Positions 7,634 through 16,759 are shown, numbered from the stretch's first letter. The stretch is DNA of 64,000 bases from Clostridiales bacterium FE2011 (GCA_017569305.1 CP069418.1:2914001-2978000), one strand, 5' to 3'. The notes: generated by a model from the letters alone, not told the origin. Numbers and translations are program-made.

Positions 7634-9598
7634 ATGGCAAGGTCACTTGAAAGACTGAGAAAGCAATACGCGTCCAAACCCGGGGATATGAGAAAAATGG
7701 GAGGAGGTCCCCGCGGAGGCCCGCCCGGCCGCGGCATGACAGGCAAACCCAAGAATGCGGGACAGACCATCAGAAGGCTGCTGGGCTACGTGGGCAAGTA
7801 CTGGTACAAGCTGGTGCTGGTGCTGCTGTGCATGCTGGTTACCACGGTGACGAGCCTGTGCGGCGGTTACCTGATGGCGCCGATTGTCGACCACCTGGCA
7901 CTGGCAGTGAATCCGGATACAGTGATTACCATGAGCCCGATTGAGAAAATCGCGGACGGGATTCTGTCGAAGATCACCGCAGGTGAAATGGTGCAGAACT
8001 GGATCGCTTCCGGTACGATCCAGGCTGTGTCCGCCTATGTGGCGGTTGCGCTGATTGTATTGGCCATCATCTACCTGGTGGGCGTGTGCACCACCTATCT
8101 GCAGGCGCGGCTGATGATGTCTGTTTCCCTGAAGGTGATCGAGACGATCCGGAATGATCTGTTCCGGAAGATGCAGAGCCTGCCGGTACGCTATTATGAC
8201 GGGCATCCGACGGGTGAACTGATGAGCCGATACACCAACGATATCGACAACATCGATACAATGATCAACAACTCCCTGGTGGGCCTGGTATCCGGTCTGA
8301 TTACCCTGATCGGTACATTCATCTTTATGATCACCACCAGTTGGATCCTGACGCTGATCACGATCCTGTTCATCCCGGTGTTCCTGTTCGGCGGAATGAC
8401 CATCGCGAAGAAGAGCGCCAAGTACTATGCCTGGCAGCAGGCGGCGCTGGGCGCGGTGAACGGCTATATCGAAGAGACTGTAACCGGTGCGAAGGTTATC
8501 AAGGTCTTCAACCACGAGAGCGAGTGCGAGGAAGAGTTCAGCCTGCTGAACGGCGACTTGAAGGATAAACAGTTCGGCGCCCAGTTCTGGGGCGGCATCA
8601 TGTGGCCGGTGATGGGCAACGTGGGTCAGGTGACCTATGCGGTGACCATCGGTGTGGGCGGCATCCTGATGTGCACAGGCGGATTCACTCCCGGCGCACT
8701 GACAGTCTTTGCCGGATACAGCCGGCAGTTCTCCATGCCGATTAACCAGATGTCCCAGCAGGCGACCACCATCCTGGCGGCACTGGCCGGAGCGGAACGC
8801 GTTTTCGCGGTGATGGATGCGGAACCGGAAGTTCCGGACAGGGAAGGAGTCGAAGAGACTGAAATCCGCGGTGACGTGGTGGTTGAGCATGTAACCTTCG
8901 GCTATGTGCCGGATAAGATCGTGCTGAAAGACATCTCACTGTATGCCCATCCCGGTCAGAAGATTGCTTTTGTCGGTTCCACCGGCGCGGGCAAGACCAC
9001 GGTGACGAATCTGCTGAACCGCTTCTATGATATAGAAGAGGGAATCATCACCATTGACGGGAAGGATATCAAGGATTATCCGAGGGAATGGCTGCGGAAG
9101 AACATTGCCATGGTCCTGCAGGATACCCATCTGTTTACCGGTACGGTAAGAGAGAATATCCGCTACGGCCGGCTGGATGCCACAGATGAGGAAGTGGAGG
9201 CGGCAGCCAAGCTGGCCAGTGCCCACAGCTTTATCATGCGGCTGGAGCACGGCTATGACACGATGCTGGAAGGCGACGGTGCCAACCTGAGCCAGGGCCA
9301 GCGCCAGCTGCTGAATATCGCGCGGGCAGCTGTGAGCAAGGCACCGATCCTGGTGCTGGACGAAGCAACCAGCAGTGTTGACACCCGTACGGAGCGCCAT
9401 ATTGAACATGGTATGGACCGGCTGATGAAGAACCGGACAACCTTTGTGATTGCCCACCGGCTGAGTACAGTCCGGAACGCGAATGCCATCATGGTACTGG
9501 AGAAAGGCGAAATCATCGAACGCGGAACGCATGACGATCTGCTGGAGATGAAGGGAAGGTACTATGAGCTGTACACGGGGAAGAAAGAGCTTGATTGA
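7634..9598 (+). CDS. ABC exporter half-transporter (heterodimer subunit 2)
   Basis: Partner of the previous gene, 654 aa. It has a Gly/Pro/Arg-rich N-terminal extension (about residues 20-45), then six transmembrane helices and an ATPase domain with Walker A GSTGAGKTT, Walker B VLVLDEATSSVDT (catalytic Glu present) and an altered signature LSQGQRQ. Walker-B loss in one subunit and signature change in the other both fall on one composite ATP site, as is known for heterodimeric exporters. A long loop after transmembrane helix 1 resembles the extracellular insertion of BmrD-type subunits. The pair is followed by a long intergenic region holding a structured repeat element. Confidence 0.88.
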   Translation: MARSLERLRKQYASKPGDMRKMGGGPRGGPPGRGMTGKPKNAGQTIRRLLGYVGKYWYKLVLVLLCMLVTTVTSLCGGYLMAPIVDHLALAVNPDTVITMSPIEKIADGILSKITAGEMVQNWIASGTIQAVSAYVAVALIVLAIIYLVGVCTTYLQARLMMSVSLKVIETIRNDLFRKMQSLPVRYYDGHPTGELMSRYTNDIDNIDTMINNSLVGLVSGLITLIGTFIFMITTSWILTLITILFIPVFLFGGMTIAKKSAKYYAWQQAALGAVNGYIEETVTGAKVIKVFNHESECEEEFSLLNGDLKDKQFGAQFWGGIMWPVMGNVGQVTYAVTIGVGGILMCTGGFTPGALTVFAGYSRQFSMPINQMSQQATTILAALAGAERVFAVMDAEPEVPDREGVEETEIRGDVVVEHVTFGYVPDKIVLKDISLYAHPGQKIAFVGSTGAGKTTVTNLLNRFYDIEEGIITIDGKDIKDYPREWLRKNIAMVLQDTHLFTGTVRENIRYGRLDATDEEVEAAAKLASAHSFIMRLEHGYDTMLEGDGANLSQGQRQLLNIARAAVSKAPILVLDEATSSVDTRTERHIEHGMDRLMKNRTTFVIAHRLSTVRNANAIMVLEKGEIIERGTHDDLLEMKGRYYELYTGKKELD

Positions 9599-9639
9599 TT
9601 TCCCAGGGGGGGAAAAAAATCAATCAAGTAATGAATAAT

Positions 9640-9745
9640 TTGCGATCGCTGTATTCCATTTCTTCGTCGCCTACAGCTCGCAGAAATGGACGGCTGTAGC
9701 ATGGCAGTTGTTACTCAAATCAAGATTTGGACAACTGCTCAATAA
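9640..9745 (+). repeat. Two-hairpin intergenic element, copy A
   Basis: Conserved core GCGATCGCTGT (9642-9652), hairpin 1 (9655-9662 with 9683-9690), conserved core GCTGTAGCATGG (9693-9704), bipartite hairpin 2 (outer stem 9705-9711 with 9731-9737, inner stem 9716-9721 with 9724-9729), then CTCAA (9738-9742). Copy B at 15764-15866 has the same cores at the same places but different stem sequences. It may be a structured RNA or a foldback mobile element such as an IS200/IS605-type derivative. No transposase is nearby. Confidence 0.7.
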
Positions 9746-9770
9746 CTTAAAACTTAAAAATGATGGAGAA

Positions 9771-9802
9771 CACAGCTTCCGATTTTCGGAAGCTGTGTTT
9801 TT
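9771..9802 (+). terminator. Intrinsic terminator
   Basis: 12-bp perfect stem (9771-9782 with 9786-9797) and a T-run. It ends the exporter transcript after element A. The region 9599-10001 otherwise holds only element A and the xpt promoter. Confidence 0.88.
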
Positions 9803-9929
9803 GATTTGAAATAAATGGATGGGGGACAAAGTTTTGCTGATAAATGTATACAATGCTGGGGAAGTGAGGTGATATAAGGGTTCCTTCGGATTTTGGATGG
9901 ATTGTAACACTTTTGGCATATAATCTTCA

Positions 9930-9958
9930 TTGAATTATGCGGTTAAATGGCGTATAAT
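9930..9958 (+). promoter_or_regulatory. Promoter of xpt
   Basis: TTGAAT (9930-9935), 17-bp spacer, TATAAT (9953-9958). The start site would be near 9965, leaving a leader of under 40 nt. That is too short for the purine riboswitch that often controls xpt, and I see none of its conserved cores. Confidence 0.75.
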
Positions 9959-10001
9959 TTTGCCTATCCCAAGAGGGAATGTTCGTGTTTTTGGAGGCAC
10001 C

Positions 10002-10586
10002 ATGGAAGCACTGCGCCGGATGATCCTGGAAAAAGGCAAGGGAATCGGGAACGATATCGTCAAAGTGGATATGTTCCTGAATCATCGGATCGATACGGCC
10101 CTGCTGTTCCAGATGGGCGAAGCATGGGCGGACGAATTCAGGAATGAAAAACCGGAAATTGTGCTGACTGTGGAAGCAAGCGGCATTGCCATGGCTGTGG
10201 CCGCAGCCCACGCACTGGGCGATATCCCGGTGGTGTTTGCCAAGAAGAGCGCGACCGCGGTGCAGAATGACGAGACGGTCCAGGCACCTGTTTATTCTTT
10301 CACCCATAAGAAACAGAACATTATCCGCATTGAAAAACAATACCTGCCGGAAGGTACAAGAGTACTGATCATCGACGATTTCCTGGCGGACGGGCAGGCG
10401 GTACACGGCCTGATGAGCCTGTGCGAACAGCAGAAAGCTACAGTCGTCGGCGTGGGTATCGCTGTTGAAAAGGGGTTCCAGCCCGGTGGCAAAGCCCTGA
10501 GGGAGTCCGGCATTCATCTTAAGTCTTTGGCAGTTGTGGAAGGCATTGAGAACGGAAACATCGTTCTCCGGCCGGAGGACGACTGA
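10002..10586 (+). CDS. xpt: Xanthine phosphoribosyltransferase
   Basis: Converts xanthine plus PRPP to XMP (purine salvage, cytosol). The start at 10002 gives 194 residues, the standard Xpt length, with TTGGAGG 7 bases upstream; upstream in-frame codons are read only because the frame stays open into the promoter. Family features are MEALRRMILEKGKGI at the N-terminus, DMFLNHRIDTALL, the PRPP-binding loop VLIIDDFLADGQA at about residues 119-131, and EKGFQPGG near 160. Its neighbour, 56 bp on with no clear promoter between, is a BMP-family nucleoside/purine importer, so uptake and salvage are probably co-expressed. Confidence 0.95.
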   Translation: MEALRRMILEKGKGIGNDIVKVDMFLNHRIDTALLFQMGEAWADEFRNEKPEIVLTVEASGIAMAVAAAHALGDIPVVFAKKSATAVQNDETVQAPVYSFTHKKQNIIRIEKQYLPEGTRVLIIDDFLADGQAVHGLMSLCEQQKATVVGVGIAVEKGFQPGGKALRESGIHLKSLAVVEGIENGNIVLRPEDD

Positions 10587-10642
10587 TCCAATAGAAAAAA
10601 ACAAAACTCCGTAATCCAAAGAGTAAGAGGAGGAAAAACAAC

Positions 10643-11848
10643 ATGAAAAAGGTTCTTGCCCTGGTTCTGGCTCTGGCCCTGTGCCTGACCGCTTTTGCAG
10701 CTTTTGCTGACGGCGTTGCCAAGGAAGACATCAAACTGGGTGTCATCCTGCTGCACGACGAAGACTCCACCTATGACCTGAACTTCATCAACGGCGTGAA
10801 GGATGCCGCCGCTGCTCTGGGACTGTCTGATGACCAGGTGATCATCAAGCGCAACATTCCCGAATCCAATGACTGCTATGAAGCCGCTCTGGACCTGGCC
10901 GATGAAGGCTGCCAGATCGTTTTCGCCGACAGCTTCGGTCATGAGACCTTCATGCTGCAGGCTGCCAAGGATAAGCCCGAAGTGGACTTCTGCCACGCCA
11001 CCGGCACCATGGCTCACACCGAGAAGCTGGCTAACTTCCACAATGCTTTCGCCGCGATCTATGAAGGCCGCTATCTGGCTGGCGTTGCCGCCGGTCTGAA
11101 GCTGAACGAGATCAAGGAAGCCGGCAAGCTGAAGGGCGAAGTTCCCATGATGGGTTACGTCGGTGCCTTCACCTATGCTGAAGTGGTTTCCGGCTACACC
11201 AGCTTCTACCTGGGCGCCAAGAGCGTTTGCCCCGATGTTATCATGAAGGTTCAGTTCACCGGTTCCTGGTACGATGAGAAGGAAGAAAAGGCTGCTGCCG
11301 AAGCCCTGATCGCTGCCGGCGCTGACCTGATCTCCCAGCACGCTGACTCCATGGGTGCTCCCACTGCCTGCGAGAACGCCGGTATCCCGGATGTTTCCTA
11401 CAATGGCTCCACCGTGGAAAGCTGCCCCAACACCTTCATCGTGGCCAGCCGTATTGACTGGGCTCCCTACTTCCAGTACATCATCGGACAGAAGGTTGCC
11501 GGTGAAGCCATCGACACCGACTGGACCGGCACCATTGCTACCGGTTCTGTGAAGCTGACCGACGTGAACGAGCAGGCTGCTGCTGCCGGCACCGTTGAGA
11601 AGCTGGCTGAAGTGAAGGCTCAGTTCGAAGCCGGCACCCTGAAGGTGTTCGACACCGCTACCGAAGGCTTCATCACCAAGGACAAGGCTCCCCTGACCTC
11701 CTACCTGGCTGATGTTGATACCGATCCTGCCTACACTCCCGATACCGAAGTGGTTGCTGACGGCTACTTCCATGAATCCGAATTCCGCAGCGCTCCCTAC
11801 TTCGATGTGAACATCGACGGTATCGAACTGCTGAACACCGCTTTCTGA
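10643..11848 (+). CDS. BMP-family ABC transporter binding protein (nucleoside/purine)
   Basis: Extracellular binding protein of 401 aa in the BmpA/PnrA (basic membrane protein) family, which binds nucleosides or purines and hands them to an ABC importer. The Sec signal MKKVLALVLALALCLTAFA is followed by a likely cleavage before DGV. The Cys in the hydrophobic stretch is not in a good lipobox. Family blocks are GVILLHDEDSTYDLNFINGV, the FADSFGHE region and EGRYLAGVAAGL. Codon use is strongly biased (mostly CTG, GCC, GCT, AAG), which suggests high expression. A strong hairpin at 11873-11915 separates it from the ATPase and permease genes, which should favour binding-protein production. Excellent AGGAGG site. 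Confidence 0.92.
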   Translation: MKKVLALVLALALCLTAFAAFADGVAKEDIKLGVILLHDEDSTYDLNFINGVKDAAAALGLSDDQVIIKRNIPESNDCYEAALDLADEGCQIVFADSFGHETFMLQAAKDKPEVDFCHATGTMAHTEKLANFHNAFAAIYEGRYLAGVAAGLKLNEIKEAGKLKGEVPMMGYVGAFTYAEVVSGYTSFYLGAKSVCPDVIMKVQFTGSWYDEKEEKAAAEALIAAGADLISQHADSMGAPTACENAGIPDVSYNGSTVESCPNTFIVASRIDWAPYFQYIIGQKVAGEAIDTDWTGTIATGSVKLTDVNEQAAAAGTVEKLAEVKAQFEAGTLKVFDTATEGFITKDKAPLTSYLADVDTDPAYTPDTEVVADGYFHESEFRSAPYFDVNIDGIELLNTAF

Positions 11849-11872
11849 TGAAGAGAGCCCTGTGAAGTAAAT

Positions 11873-11915
11873 ATACGGACTGCCACTCATTTCCAGTGGC
11901 AGTCCGTATCCTTTT
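11873..11915 (+). terminator. Intra-operon terminator after binding-protein gene
   Basis: 15-bp perfect stem (11873-11887 with 11895-11909), 7-nt loop, then CCTTTT. The short T-run suggests partial readthrough into the ATPase gene. Confidence 0.8.
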
Positions 11916-11965
11916 ATGATAAGATAAAACGAGTACTATAGGACGCATTTTTCGGAGGACAGATC

Positions 11966-13669
11966 GTGGAGAAGCAGCTTGCGCTTCAAATGCGCGGAAT
12001 TACCAAAAGGTTCGGCCCGGTGGTGGCGAACAACCATGTGGACCTGGACGTTTACAGGGGAGAAATCCTGGCTGTTCTGGGAGAGAATGGCTGCGGCAAG
12101 ACTACCCTGATGAATATGATTGCCGGTATCTATTTCCCGGATGAAGGCCAGATCCTGATCGACGGGAAAGAAGTCGTGATCCGCTCTCCAAAGGATGCGT
12201 TTGAGCATAAGATTGGTATGATTCACCAGCATTTCAAACTGGTGGATCTGTTTACGGCTGCCGAGAATGTGGTGCTCGGTACAGAGTCGAAGGAAAAGTA
12301 TAATCTGAAGGCCGTTAATGCCCAGGTGGCCCAGATTGCGGAACGCTACGGCTTCCGGCTGGATCCGGCCAAGAAGATTTATGACATGTCTGTTTCCGAG
12401 AAGCAGACAGTGGAAATCATCAAAGTGCTGTACCGCGGCGCGGATATCCTGATCCTGGATGAGCCGACCGCCGTACTGACGCCCCAGGAAATCACCCGGC
12501 TGTTTGACGTGCTGCGCCGGATGAAGGAAGACGGCAAGAGCATCATTATCATTACCCACAAACTGAATGAAGTAATGGAAGTCAGCGACAGAGTGGCCAT
12601 CCTGCGCCGGGGTGAGCATGTTGCCACCGTCAATACGGCGGAGACCTCTGAAGCAGAACTGACAGAGATGATGGTCGGTAAGAAGATCGACCTGAATATT
12701 CACCGTTCCACGCCGGTAAATGCGATTCCGCGCCTGGTGGTGGAGGACCTGAACCTGTACAACGCAGAAGGCATCCATGTGCTGAAGGATATTTCCTTTA
12801 CCGCCAATGGCGGGGAAATCCTGGGCATTGCCGGCATCGCCGGCAGCGGGCAGAAGGAATTGCTGGAATCCATTTCCGGCCTGCAGCCAGTTGAAAGCGG
12901 AAAGATCACTTTCTATAACCCGAAAAAAGACCGGCCTGTCAGTTTCTTCCACAAGAGCATGAAACAAGTCAGGGCGCTGGCCGAAAAAGGCGCGTTTCAT
13001 GACCGGAACCTGAATGACGTTACTTTCCATGGCATGAGCAACAAGGCCGTCCGGAAGTGGGTACAGAACGGGGACGTGCTGTTCCGTGAGGATGAAGTCA
13101 TGAACCTGCGGGACAAGACGCCGCTGGAGATCCGTCAGCTGGGCGTTCACCTGAGCTTTGTGCCGGAAGACCGGCTGGGCATGGGCCTGGTCGGCAGCAT
13201 GGATATTACAGATAACATGATGCTGCGCAGTTACCGGAAGGGCAAGCTGGGCTTCCTGAACCGGAAAAAGCCGAAGGCGCAGGCTGAAGAGATTATCCGG
13301 GAGCTGGAAGTTTCCACACCCGGCGTTTCCACACCGGTGCGCCGTTTGTCCGGCGGTAATGTCCAGAAGGTACTGGTAGGCCGGGAAATTGCCTACACCC
13401 CCAAAGTGCTGATGGCTGCCTATCCCGTGCGCGGACTGGATATCAACTCCAGCTATACGATTTACAACCTGCTGAACCGGCAGAAGGAAAACGGAGTAGC
13501 TGTGATCTACGTCGGTGAGGACCTGGACGTGCTGCTGGAGCTGTGCGACCGGATTATGGTCATCAACGGCGGCGCAATTACAGGTATTGTCGATGCCAGA
13601 ACAACCACGAAAGAAGAAATCGGTCTGCTGATGACCAAAACGGATGAGCGGAAGGAGGAGGACGCGTGA
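11966..13669 (+). CDS. Nucleoside ABC importer ATPase (two fused NBDs)
   Basis: A 567-residue double ATPase of the NupA/sugar-importer class. NBD1 has Walker A GENGCGKTT, a family-typical weak signature (SVSEKQTVEI) and Walker B ILILDEPTAVL. NBD2 has GIAGSGQKELLE in place of Walker A and signature LSGGNVQKVLVG. Its Walker B region reads MAAYPVRGLD, where family members commonly have AAQPTRG. A Lys/Arg/Phe-rich insertion of about 55 residues after NBD2 Walker A (around 315-370) makes it longer than the usual near-510 residues. The start is GTG at 11966 behind CGGAGGA. It overlaps the first permease gene by 4 bp. Confidence 0.9.
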   Translation: MEKQLALQMRGITKRFGPVVANNHVDLDVYRGEILAVLGENGCGKTTLMNMIAGIYFPDEGQILIDGKEVVIRSPKDAFEHKIGMIHQHFKLVDLFTAAENVVLGTESKEKYNLKAVNAQVAQIAERYGFRLDPAKKIYDMSVSEKQTVEIIKVLYRGADILILDEPTAVLTPQEITRLFDVLRRMKEDGKSIIIITHKLNEVMEVSDRVAILRRGEHVATVNTAETSEAELTEMMVGKKIDLNIHRSTPVNAIPRLVVEDLNLYNAEGIHVLKDISFTANGGEILGIAGIAGSGQKELLESISGLQPVESGKITFYNPKKDRPVSFFHKSMKQVRALAEKGAFHDRNLNDVTFHGMSNKAVRKWVQNGDVLFREDEVMNLRDKTPLEIRQLGVHLSFVPEDRLGMGLVGSMDITDNMMLRSYRKGKLGFLNRKKPKAQAEEIIRELEVSTPGVSTPVRRLSGGNVQKVLVGREIAYTPKVLMAAYPVRGLDINSSYTIYNLLNRQKENGVAVIYVGEDLDVLLELCDRIMVINGGAITGIVDARTTTKEEIGLLMTKTDERKEEDA

Positions 13670-14799
13670 GCACAGTCAAGAAAAATGAAGTCCGTGAACC
13701 GCTGATCCACCTCAGTAAACGGACTTCCGTCAATCCGGTGAGGGCGTGGGCGATCCGCATCGCGGCTATCGCGCTGGGCCTGATTGTCTGCGGACTGGTG
13801 GCTTTCCTGCTGATTGAAAAGCTGAATGCACACCCGGAGAAGATCGGCGATTTCTATGCCGCATTTATCAAAGGATCTTTTTCAACCAGCCGTAAACTAT
13901 GGAAATTCCTGAAAAATATCGCAATCCTGCTTTGTGTTTCCCTGGCGCTGACTCCGGCTTTCCGGATGCGCTTCTGGAACATCGGCGGAGAAGGACAGAC
14001 GCTGGTCGGCGTACTGGGCGCGATCGCGGTGGACTTCTACCTGGGCGGTAAGATCCCGGAGTGGCTGCTGCTGATCCTGATGTTTATTGCGGCACTGCTG
14101 ACCGGTGCGGTATGGGGTGTGATTCCGGCGCTGTTCAGGGCGAAGTGGGGAACGAATGAGACCCTGTTTACCCTGATGATGAACTATGTGGCAACATTCC
14201 TGGTGAGCTATTTCCTGGTGGTCTGGGTGCCGAGCGGATCTTCTTCCCTGGGCAAGCTGAAATACGGCAAGCTGCCTTCCATCGGCAATGATTACCTGCT
14301 GATTATCCTGGTTGTGGTGGCGCTGGCCGTCGCACTGTATATCTACCTGAACTATACCAAGCACGGATATGAGATTAACGTAGTGGGTGAAAGCGTACGG
14401 ACAGCCCAGTACGTCGGCATCAACGAAAAGAAGGTTATTATCCGGACCATGATCCTTTCCGGTGCACTGTGCGGACTGGCCGGATACCTGATTGCTGCCG
14501 GCCTGGACCAGACGGTGACAACGGAGTCCGCCGGAGGACAGGGATTCACCGGCATTATGGTTGCCTGGCTCGGCAAATTCAATCCGCTGGCGATGATCCT
14601 GACAGCCGGACTAATTCAGCTGCTGAATCAGGGTGCTGCCCAGATCAGCCAGGATTTCGACGTGTCCGGTGCTTTCCCGAACGTCATTGTCGGCATTATC
14701 CTGTTCTTTATTATCGGCAGTGAATTCTTTATCAACTATGAGATTCATTTCCGCGGACATCACAGCCACGCGGAAGCCGGAAAGGAGGCCGTCAAATGA
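13666..14799 (+). CDS. Nucleoside ABC importer permease 1
   Basis: Hydrophobic permease of 377 aa in the BPD_transp_2 family (NupB/YufP type). The cytoplasmic N-terminus is about 30 residues, followed by about eight to ten membrane segments. The family motif region NIGGEGQTLVGVLGAI is at about residues 105-120, and the coupling-helix region GVIPALFRAKWGTNETLFTLMMNYVA near 150-175. It pairs with the next permease to form the channel served by the double ATPase. GTG start, 4-bp overlap with the ATPase gene at one end and with permease 2 (ATGA) at the other. Confidence 0.9.
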   Translation: MSTVKKNEVREPLIHLSKRTSVNPVRAWAIRIAAIALGLIVCGLVAFLLIEKLNAHPEKIGDFYAAFIKGSFSTSRKLWKFLKNIAILLCVSLALTPAFRMRFWNIGGEGQTLVGVLGAIAVDFYLGGKIPEWLLLILMFIAALLTGAVWGVIPALFRAKWGTNETLFTLMMNYVATFLVSYFLVVWVPSGSSSLGKLKYGKLPSIGNDYLLIILVVVALAVALYIYLNYTKHGYEINVVGESVRTAQYVGINEKKVIIRTMILSGALCGLAGYLIAAGLDQTVTTESAGGQGFTGIMVAWLGKFNPLAMILTAGLIQLLNQGAAQISQDFDVSGAFPNVIVGIILFFIIGSEFFINYEIHFRGHHSHAEAGKEAVK

Positions 14800-15749
14800 A
14801 TATCTGGCTGAACTTTCTGATTGACTCGCTGGCTTTTGGCGCGACATTTATGTACGGCTCCACGGGCGAAATCCTGACGGAGAAAGCCGGACACCTGAAC
14901 CTGGGTATTCCCGGTATCATGTGCATGGGCGGCGCTGGCGGGTGCCTGATCCTGAACATGATCGGCAAGAGCGGCCTTCCGCCGTTCCTGATTGTGCTCC
15001 TGGGGATCCTGGGCTCCGTGCTCCTGTCCATGCTCTGCGGCCTGATCTATTCTTTCCTGACGGTAACGCTCCGGGCAAACCAGAATGTGACCGGCCTGGC
15101 TCTGACCACCTTTGGCGTAGGCCTGATGAAGGTGATCATGAGCAAACTGGACGCGACTGTATACCTGATCGGACCGAAAATGATGTATCGCTGGCCTTTC
15201 GCAGGCAGGCAGGATAGTCTGCAGTGCCTTGGCGTACTCTTTTTCCTGGCGATTATTATCGTACTGCTGAGCAGCTGGGTGCTGTTCCGTACCCGGGTCG
15301 GGCTGCAGCTACGTGCTGTGGGTGAAAACCCGGCGACTGCGGACGCGGTGGGCATTAACGTGACCCGTTATAAATACATGGCCACCTGCATAGGAAGCGG
15401 TATTGCCGGCCTGGGAGGATTCTACTACATTATCGACTATATGGTGTCCCAGGAAGCATATCTGAGCCTGGAAGCCTTTGGATGGCTGAGCATCGCGCTG
15501 GTTATCTTTGCGCTGTGGCGGCCGCATCTGACGATTATCGGATCCTTTGTGTTCGGGTTCCTGTTCTCTTGCTCCAGCTATATCACCAATATCAGCTGGA
15601 TTCAGGTGACCATGGCCACCAAACCGCTGTTGAAGATGCTGCCGTATGTGGTAACCATTATTGTGCTGGTGATTTCCAGCATCCGGAACAAGCGGGAGAA
15701 TCAACCGCCGGCTTCTCTTGGATTGAGTTATTTCCGCGAGGAAAGGTAA
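14796..15749 (+). CDS. Nucleoside ABC importer permease 2
   Basis: Second channel subunit, 317 aa, BPD_transp_2 family (NupC/YufQ type). The N-terminal ATFMYGSTGEILTEKAGHLNLGIPG block is diagnostic of the family, and the central TVTLRANQNVTGLALTTFG segment is typical. About eight membrane segments end in a short basic tail. Together with the binding protein, the ATPase and permease 1 it completes a BmpA-NupABC importer. The gene is followed by copy B of the two-hairpin intergenic element, and no conventional terminator is visible before DegV. Confidence 0.9.
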   Translation: MNIWLNFLIDSLAFGATFMYGSTGEILTEKAGHLNLGIPGIMCMGGAGGCLILNMIGKSGLPPFLIVLLGILGSVLLSMLCGLIYSFLTVTLRANQNVTGLALTTFGVGLMKVIMSKLDATVYLIGPKMMYRWPFAGRQDSLQCLGVLFFLAIIIVLLSSWVLFRTRVGLQLRAVGENPATADAVGINVTRYKYMATCIGSGIAGLGGFYYIIDYMVSQEAYLSLEAFGWLSIALVIFALWRPHLTIIGSFVFGFLFSCSSYITNISWIQVTMATKPLLKMLPYVVTIIVLVISSIRNKRENQPPASLGLSYFREER

Positions 15750-15763
15750 ATATAATTCAGAAT

Positions 15764-15866
15764 TCTGCGATCGCTGTTACCAAAATGCCATTGGCATTTT
15801 GACAGCTGGAGCATGGGAGTCATTAGCCGTGCTAAAGCACGGATGACTCCTCAACAATTAATACTT
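15764..15866 (+). repeat. Two-hairpin intergenic element, copy B
   Basis: Core GCGATCGCTGT (15767-15777), hairpin 1 (15781-15789 with 15793-15801), core GCTGGAGCATGG (15805-15816), hairpin 2 (outer 15817-15823 with 15843-15849, inner 15827-15833 with 15836-15842), then CTCAA (15850-15854). The outer stem abuts both flanking cores exactly as in copy A at 9640-9745, while stem sequences differ compensatingly. Confidence 0.7.
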
Positions 15867-15898
15867 CATCCTGCTGCAGTAGGATACGGGGGAAATTT

Positions 15899-16756
15899 AT
15901 GAAGATCAGAATGACCGCAGACAGCACATGCGACCTGACGCCGGACTGGATCCGGAAGTATCAGATCGGTGTTGCACCGCTGAGCGTAATCATTGACGGA
16001 CAAGTATTCCATGACGGAGTGGACGTGACACCCCGGGATATCTTCCGTGCGACTGAAGCCGGTAAGTCTGTCCGTACGGCCGCAGTAAATACGTACGAGT
16101 ACAAGGAATTCTTCAAAGAACAGCTGAAAAACTGCGATCAGCTGGTGCATATCTGCCTGAGCAGTGAGTTTTCCACGAGCTATGGCGACGCTGTGGAAGC
16201 CAGCAAGGAAGTCGGCAATGTGTTTGTGGTGGACAGCCGCAATCTTTCCACGGGCAGTGGACTGCTGGTGCTGGAGGGCATTAAAATGATCCAGGAGGGT
16301 GCGGACGACGGAGCAGCCATTGCTGAAGCGCTTCGCGCCAAGACCGGCCTGGTCTGCTCCAGCTTCGTGGTCAGGACAATCGACTACCTGCGGCGCGGAG
16401 GCCGCTGCAGCGGACTGGAGGCGCTGGGCGCAAAGATGCTGCATATCCGTCCTTCCATTGTGGTTGCGGATGGCAAAATGCATCCCGGCCAGAAGTACCG
16501 CGGACGGTATGAACATTACCTGAAGCATTACATCCGGGACGTACTGGAGAATGATCAGAATATCGACTTCAGCCGGGTCGTGGTGGTTCATTCTCCCAGC
16601 GAGGAAGGCCTGGTACGGTTTGCCATTGATACGGTGAAGAGCTACGGTCTGTTCCGGGAAGTGCTGGAGGCCATGGCAGGCTGCACGATTTGCACCCACT
16701 GCGGACCGGACACCCTTGGACTGATGTTCATGCGGAAAGAAGAAAAGGACAGCTGA
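15899..16756 (+). CDS. DegV family fatty-acid-binding protein
   Basis: A 285-residue cytosolic protein of the DegV family; members bind a fatty acid and some (FakB) present it to the kinase FakA. The start KIRMTADSTCDLTPDWI and the DGVDVTPRDIF block are standard, as are the VRTAAVN loop and the LSSEFSTSYG region. YLRRGGRCSGLEALGAKMLHIRP, about residues 163-185, carries the conserved Arg and lipid-binding residues. No FakA is in the window. It is transcribed with, and ends 3 bp before, the next gene. Copy B of the structured element and an imperfect palindrome at 15868-15885 lie just ahead of the start. Confidence 0.93.
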   Translation: MKIRMTADSTCDLTPDWIRKYQIGVAPLSVIIDGQVFHDGVDVTPRDIFRATEAGKSVRTAAVNTYEYKEFFKEQLKNCDQLVHICLSSEFSTSYGDAVEASKEVGNVFVVDSRNLSTGSGLLVLEGIKMIQEGADDGAAIAEALRAKTGLVCSSFVVRTIDYLRRGGRCSGLEALGAKMLHIRPSIVVADGKMHPGQKYRGRYEHYLKHYIRDVLENDQNIDFSRVVVVHSPSEEGLVRFAIDTVKSYGLFREVLEAMAGCTICTHCGPDTLGLMFMRKEEKDS

Positions 16757-16759
16757 TTG

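Noticed and set aside
9900..10001. Purine riboswitch ahead of xpt
   Set aside because: The leader after the mapped promoter elements is under 40 nt, and none of the conserved junction sequences of the purine aptamer is present.
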